Shown here: positions 6,309 to 11,062 of the stretch, one piece after another
Position numbering within the stretch: position 1 is the stretch's first letter
Layout of the letters: each line of letters starts with the position of its first letter
Source of the DNA: Alphaproteobacteria bacterium
GTDB taxonomy: Bacteria; Pseudomonadota; Alphaproteobacteria; Rhizobiales; Aestuariivirgaceae
Reading direction: 5' to 3'
Assembly: GCA_005884715.1 (NCBI GenBank)
Contig: VAZZ01000006.1
Span: forward strand, 5,587-16,648
Length of the DNA: 11,062 nucleotides
Notes under the pieces: generated by a model
Told to the model about the DNA's origin: nothing
Database searches by the model: none
What the model saw: only the letters and a program-made list of their open reading frames with translations
Position numbers and translations under genes: made by a program

Positions 6309-6731
6309 ATGGGCATTGCCGATCGTTTGTACCGCCTTGTCCCCGACCTTTCAGCGCCCTTGGCGCGTTTCCCGATTCCGGCTCTGATCTCTGTCCTCCT
6401 CGCCGTTTACGCCAATCTCGATGTCGCCGATGTCGTCAGCGATGGGGACGAGAGCGGCAATCAGGTGTATCTCGGCGGTGCCGCGGCTTTTATCGCCGCG
6501 GGTGCCGCCCATTATTTCGCGCAAAGCCGGAATCTTTCGCGCTTCGCCGAAATCATCGTGGCCGCCGTGGCGGCGCTGGCCGCTGGCGCGCTCGCCTACT
6601 GGGACCAGGACCTCAGGTCATCGCATCTGTTCCTGTTTGCCGGCCTGCTGCCACTCCTGATGATAGCGGGCTTCCTCAGGCCTGATGCGAAGCAGGGGGC
6701 GCTCTGGCTGTATGCCGGCGCGCCTCGATGA
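6309..6731 (+). CDS. DUF4153 membrane protein, N-terminal fragment
   Basis: This 140-aa frame looks like the N-terminal part of a DUF4153-type inner-membrane protein of unknown function. The ATG at 6309 is preceded by GGAG (6300-6303) at five bases, a good start, although the frame is open back to 6216 inside the previous gene. Four hydrophobic helices are predicted by eye at about 22-40, 54-72, 80-98 and 106-124. It then reads ALWLY (131-135), where relatives have an aromatic-rich motif leading into further helices. Instead it ends at a TGA five residues later. The C-terminal part of the same family resumes in another frame at 6736. I read the two as one broken gene; a natural fission into two coupled proteins is the alternative. 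Confidence 0.65.
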   Translation: MGIADRLYRLVPDLSAPLARFPIPALISVLLAVYANLDVADVVSDGDESGNQVYLGGAAAFIAAGAAHYFAQSRNLSRFAEIIVAAVAALAAGALAYWDQDLRSSHLFLFAGLLPLLMIAGFLRPDAKQGALWLYAGAPR

Positions 6732-6735
6732 GTAG

Positions 6736-7872
6736 ATGACACTCGCCGACACGCGCAACACGCTGATCGAGCGCGGCGTTTCGGTTCTCGTCAATTATGT
6801 GATGGTGCCGATCGCCATCATCTACACCCTCATCCTGCATGCCTATGCGGTGAAGATCCTGCTCAGTGGGGCCTTGCCGGAAGGCCAGATCGGCCTGATG
6901 GTGACGATCTTCGCTTTGGGCGGCACGGCGACCTGGCTGATCGCCTGGCCATGGCGCGAAACCGGCACCTGGATGCTGCGCTTTTTCATGCGCTTCTGGT
7001 TCTGGTTCACCATCGTCCCGGTCATCCTCCTCACGATCGCGATCTGGGAACGCATCTCGATTCATGGCGTAACACCTGAGCGCTATGGCATCGTCCTTGT
7101 CGCCATCTGGCTCGCCTTGGTCACGATCTATCTGGCGTTGCGGCGCAACCGGGCGAATAGGCGCGTACTCCTCGGCAGCTTCGCGCTCCTGGTGCTCATT
7201 GGCTCGGCGGGCCCCTGGGGTGCCAACAGCCTGTCGATCGGAAGCCAATTTTCACGCCTCGCGAGCTATCTCGAAAGGGAAAAGCTTTTGACACCGGGTG
7301 GTAGGATCGTCGATCAGCCGCCGGTCTTGAGCGAGGAGGGCAAGCGCGAGATCCAGTCAATCCTCTATGAATTGAACACTCTCGGCGGCCTCGACAAGAT
7401 CAAGCCGTTCTTCGCCGGCCGCAAGGATGATCCCTTCGCTCCCGGAACTACGAATTGGGAAGCCGTGAACAAGATCATCACGATGCTGAAACTCAATGAA
7501 TGGAACCCGCCGCCGGAACAGGTGAGCTTCAATGCTGGTGTGCCGATCACTCAGGGCATTAGCGGGCGGGCAAGCCTCATCGGCCCCGTCACCGCCGTCG
7601 AGCGCCCTGCGGGCACGGTGCCGGCCGATATTCCGGCCTGGATCGAGGGGCAAACCCTTTATCTGCGCGCGGGAGGTCGGCAAGCCTCGATTCCGGTGAA
7701 GCCATTGCTCGAGCGGCTGAAGGCGATTGCCGGCACGCAGGCCTCGCAACAACAGCCAACGGTCTATGACATCGAAGGCGGCATGAAGCTTATCGTCACC
7801 GAAGCCTATGGCACATTCGGTGAACCGCCCGCGCTTCACCGCGCGAACTTCTGGATCATTCTGCCGCAATAG
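6736..7872 (+). CDS. DUF4153 domain-containing membrane protein, C-terminal part
   Basis: A 378-aa frame with the recognisable DUF4153 core, starting four bases after the stop of the N-terminal fragment and one frame away. The segment VNYVMVPIAIIYTLILHAYAVKIL (19-42) is the family's central helix. Further helices lie at about 52-72, 84-104, 116-135 and 144-158. The GPWGANSLS motif (159-167) leads into a soluble C-terminal region of about 210 residues. Function is unknown. No ribosome binding site precedes the ATG at 6736, so in its present form it would depend on coupling to the upstream frame. The two pieces total 518 aa; from memory of the family, full-length relatives are some 60-80 residues longer in the middle. 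Its 3' end overlaps trmFO tail to tail by 17 bp. Confidence 0.75.
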   Translation: MTLADTRNTLIERGVSVLVNYVMVPIAIIYTLILHAYAVKILLSGALPEGQIGLMVTIFALGGTATWLIAWPWRETGTWMLRFFMRFWFWFTIVPVILLTIAIWERISIHGVTPERYGIVLVAIWLALVTIYLALRRNRANRRVLLGSFALLVLIGSAGPWGANSLSIGSQFSRLASYLEREKLLTPGGRIVDQPPVLSEEGKREIQSILYELNTLGGLDKIKPFFAGRKDDPFAPGTTNWEAVNKIITMLKLNEWNPPPEQVSFNAGVPITQGISGRASLIGPVTAVERPAGTVPADIPAWIEGQTLYLRAGGRQASIPVKPLLERLKAIAGTQASQQQPTVYDIEGGMKLIVTEAYGTFGEPPALHRANFWIILPQ

Positions 7873-9265
7873 CAGGTGTGTGCCCTAGCCACTGGTCGAA
7901 ATCGCGCAAGGCGCGCGATGTATAGGCATGCTTTCGGGCGACCTGCTTGTCCTTGCCGCGCGGCTTCTTGCCGTCGGCGCCTTTCGGGACCTCGACTGGC
8001 GGGAACAGCCCAAAATTGACGTTCATCGGCTGGAAGGAGCCTGCGTTATTGTCAGTCGTCTCTATGTGCCCGCCGGTGATGTGGTTGATGAGCGCGCCAT
8101 GCGCCGTTGTCGGCGGTGGCGCTACGAAATCGGTCTGCAGCCGTTCAGCGGCCGCCATGCGCCCCGCCATCAATCCCATCGCGGCGCTCTCGACATAGCC
8201 CTCGACGCCGGTGATCTGCCCGGCAAACCGCAAGCGCGAACAGGCTTTTAGCCGAAGCCGCTCATCCAGAACCTTGGGGCTGTTGAGGAAGGTATTGCGG
8301 TGCAGGCCGCCCAGTCTGGCGAATTCCGCGGTTTCGAGCCCCGGGATGGTCTTGAAGATCCTGAGCTGATCGCCATGCTTCAGCTTCGTCTGGAAGCCGA
8401 CGATATTGTAGAGCGTACCGAGCTTGTTGTCCTGGCGCAACTGCACGACGGCATAGGGTTTCTTGTCGGGCTGATGCGCATTGGTGAGGCCGCGCGGCTT
8501 CATCGGCCCGTGCCGCAGCGTCTCGGGCCCGCGCTCGGCCATCACCTCGATCGGCAGACAGCCGTCGAAATAAGGGGTTGATTTCTCCCATTCCTTGAAA
8601 TCGGTCTTGTCGCCATCGATCAGCGAACGGATGTAATCCTCATATTGTTCGCGCGTCATCGGGCAGTTGATGTAGTCCTTGCCAGTGCCGCCGGGGCCCG
8701 GCTTGTCGTAGCGCGACTGGTACCAGGCGACATTCATATCGATCGTATCGCGATGCACGATGGGTGCTATGGCATCGAAGAAGGCCAGTCCCGCATCACC
8801 GGTCAGATCCTGGATGGCAGCGGCCAGAGCAGGCGAAGTCAATGGCCCGGTGGCGATGATGACATTGTCCCAATCTTCGGGCGGAAGCCCCACAACCTCA
8901 TCGCGCATGATGGTGATGAGGGGATGCTGCGCCAGCGCCTGGGTGACGGCGGCCGAGAAGCCTTCGCGGTCGACCGCAAGCGCCCCGCCCGCCGGCACTT
9001 TGTGCTTATCGCCCATGCGCATGATGAGCGATCCGGCGCGGCGCATTTCCTCATGCAGGAGGCCGACGGCGTTGCTTGCCGCATCGTCCGAGCGGAAGGA
9101 ATTGGAGCAGACGAGCTCCGCCAGGCCTTCGCTCTTATGCGCATCGGTCATGCGCCCGGGGCGCATTTCATGGAGGATGACGGGAACGCCGGCCTGCGCT
9201 GCCTGCCAGGCAGCCTCGCTGCCGGCCAAGCCGCCGCCGATGATATGGATGGGCTTCATGGTCAT
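7856..9265 (-). CDS. trmFO: tRNA (uracil-5-)-methyltransferase TrmFO, folate- and FAD-dependent
   Basis: Makes 5-methyluridine at position 54 of the tRNA T-loop, using 5,10-methylenetetrahydrofolate as carbon donor and FAD with NAD(P)H as reductant; cytosolic. The 469-aa length is normal for the family. The N-terminal dinucleotide-binding motif IIGGGLAGSEAAW has its glycines at 10-12 and 15. ELVCSNSFRSDD places a Cys at 53, matching the cysteine reported as important in Bacillus TrmFO. INCPMTREQYEDY holds a second conserved Cys at 201. GQITGVEGYVESAA (349-362) is the C-terminal FAD-binding block. The start at 9265 (MTMKPIHIIGGG) is preferred because AGGT lies eight bases upstream; the ATG at 9259 is a close second, and a TTG at 9301 is unlikely. 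It is transcribed away from pccA. No defects seen. Confidence 0.95.
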   Translation of the reverse strand: MTMKPIHIIGGGLAGSEAAWQAAQAGVPVILHEMRPGRMTDAHKSEGLAELVCSNSFRSDDAASNAVGLLHEEMRRAGSLIMRMGDKHKVPAGGALAVDREGFSAAVTQALAQHPLITIMRDEVVGLPPEDWDNVIIATGPLTSPALAAAIQDLTGDAGLAFFDAIAPIVHRDTIDMNVAWYQSRYDKPGPGGTGKDYINCPMTREQYEDYIRSLIDGDKTDFKEWEKSTPYFDGCLPIEVMAERGPETLRHGPMKPRGLTNAHQPDKKPYAVVQLRQDNKLGTLYNIVGFQTKLKHGDQLRIFKTIPGLETAEFARLGGLHRNTFLNSPKVLDERLRLKACSRLRFAGQITGVEGYVESAAMGLMAGRMAAAERLQTDFVAPPPTTAHGALINHITGGHIETTDNNAGSFQPMNVNFGLFPPVEVPKGADGKKPRGKDKQVARKHAYTSRALRDFDQWLGHTPAIAAE

Positions 9266-9310
9266 GGCCGGGGACCTATCACGTCGGGCGGTTTTCTCCA
9301 ATATTCTCTA

Positions 9311-9340
9311 ATATAGCGTGAGTTTACCTGCTTTTCCCAA
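9311..9340 (-). promoter_or_regulatory. Probable sigma-70 promoter of trmFO
   Basis: On the minus strand TTGGGA (9335-9340) is followed after 18 bp by CTATAT (9311-9316), the same exact rhizobial -10 box seen before yajC. The start would fall near 9304, about 40 nt before the trmFO ATG. The region also faces pccA and must hold that gene's promoter; the best candidate there, TTTACC then CTATGA at 9345-9350, is weak. Confidence 0.45.
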
Positions 9341-9373
9341 CCCGCTATGACAGGTCGAGAGTTGGGAGGAATG

Positions 9374-11062
<1,689 letters not shown>

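Noticed and set aside
9299..9301. TTG as the trmFO start
   Set aside because: It would add 12 residues unlike the family and lies within a few bases of the predicted transcription start. The ATG at 9265 has a better-placed AGGT.

Overview
The window is an ordinary alphaproteobacterial chromosome segment, best matched to the Hyphomicrobiales (Rhizobiales). The reasons are the gene order (DUF815 ATPase divergent from yajC-secD-secF, followed by an Mth938-like gene and a squalene/phytoene-synthase-like gene), folate-dependent TrmFO, a rhizobial-type PccA, -10 boxes reading CTATAT, and hairpin repeats of a kind common between rhizobial genes. I see no phage, transposase, CRISPR array or RNA gene, and no convincing new defence or biosynthetic system.

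Layout. 1-726: 3' part of a glutathione S-transferase gene running in from the left. 581-1474 (minus): DUF815 AAA+ ATPase, tail to tail with the GST gene and overlapping it. 1475-1665: divergent promoter region. 1666-4560: yajC-secD-secF, the accessory module of the Sec translocon; secD is broken near 3012. 4561-5032: a 472-bp non-coding stretch made largely of hairpin repeats. 5033-6267: Mth938/NDUFAF3-like gene overlapping by 4 bp an NDUFAF6-like member of the squalene/phytoene synthase family. 6309-7872: a DUF4153 membrane protein split into two reading frames. 7856-9265 (minus): trmFO. 9266-9373: divergent promoter region. 9374-11062: propionyl-CoA carboxylase alpha subunit, cut by the right edge.

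How the genes work together. YajC, SecD and SecF act with SecYEG in proton-motive-force-driven export and membrane protein insertion. The two genes after secF resemble two human mitochondrial complex I assembly factors (NDUFAF3 and NDUFAF6). Their coupling downstream of secDF suggests, by inference, a membrane-complex assembly module. TrmFO (tRNA m5U54) and PccA (propionyl-CoA to methylmalonyl-CoA) are unrelated housekeeping genes transcribed apart from one another.

The most notable feature is damage. secD appears to lack about 32 nt, DUF4153 seems to lack an internal block and changes frame, and the GST and DUF815 genes run into each other's 3' ends. Three apparent internal losses within about 6 kb, one in a gene normally needed for healthy growth, point to assembly artefacts or to real small deletions. 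Read evidence would separate the two.
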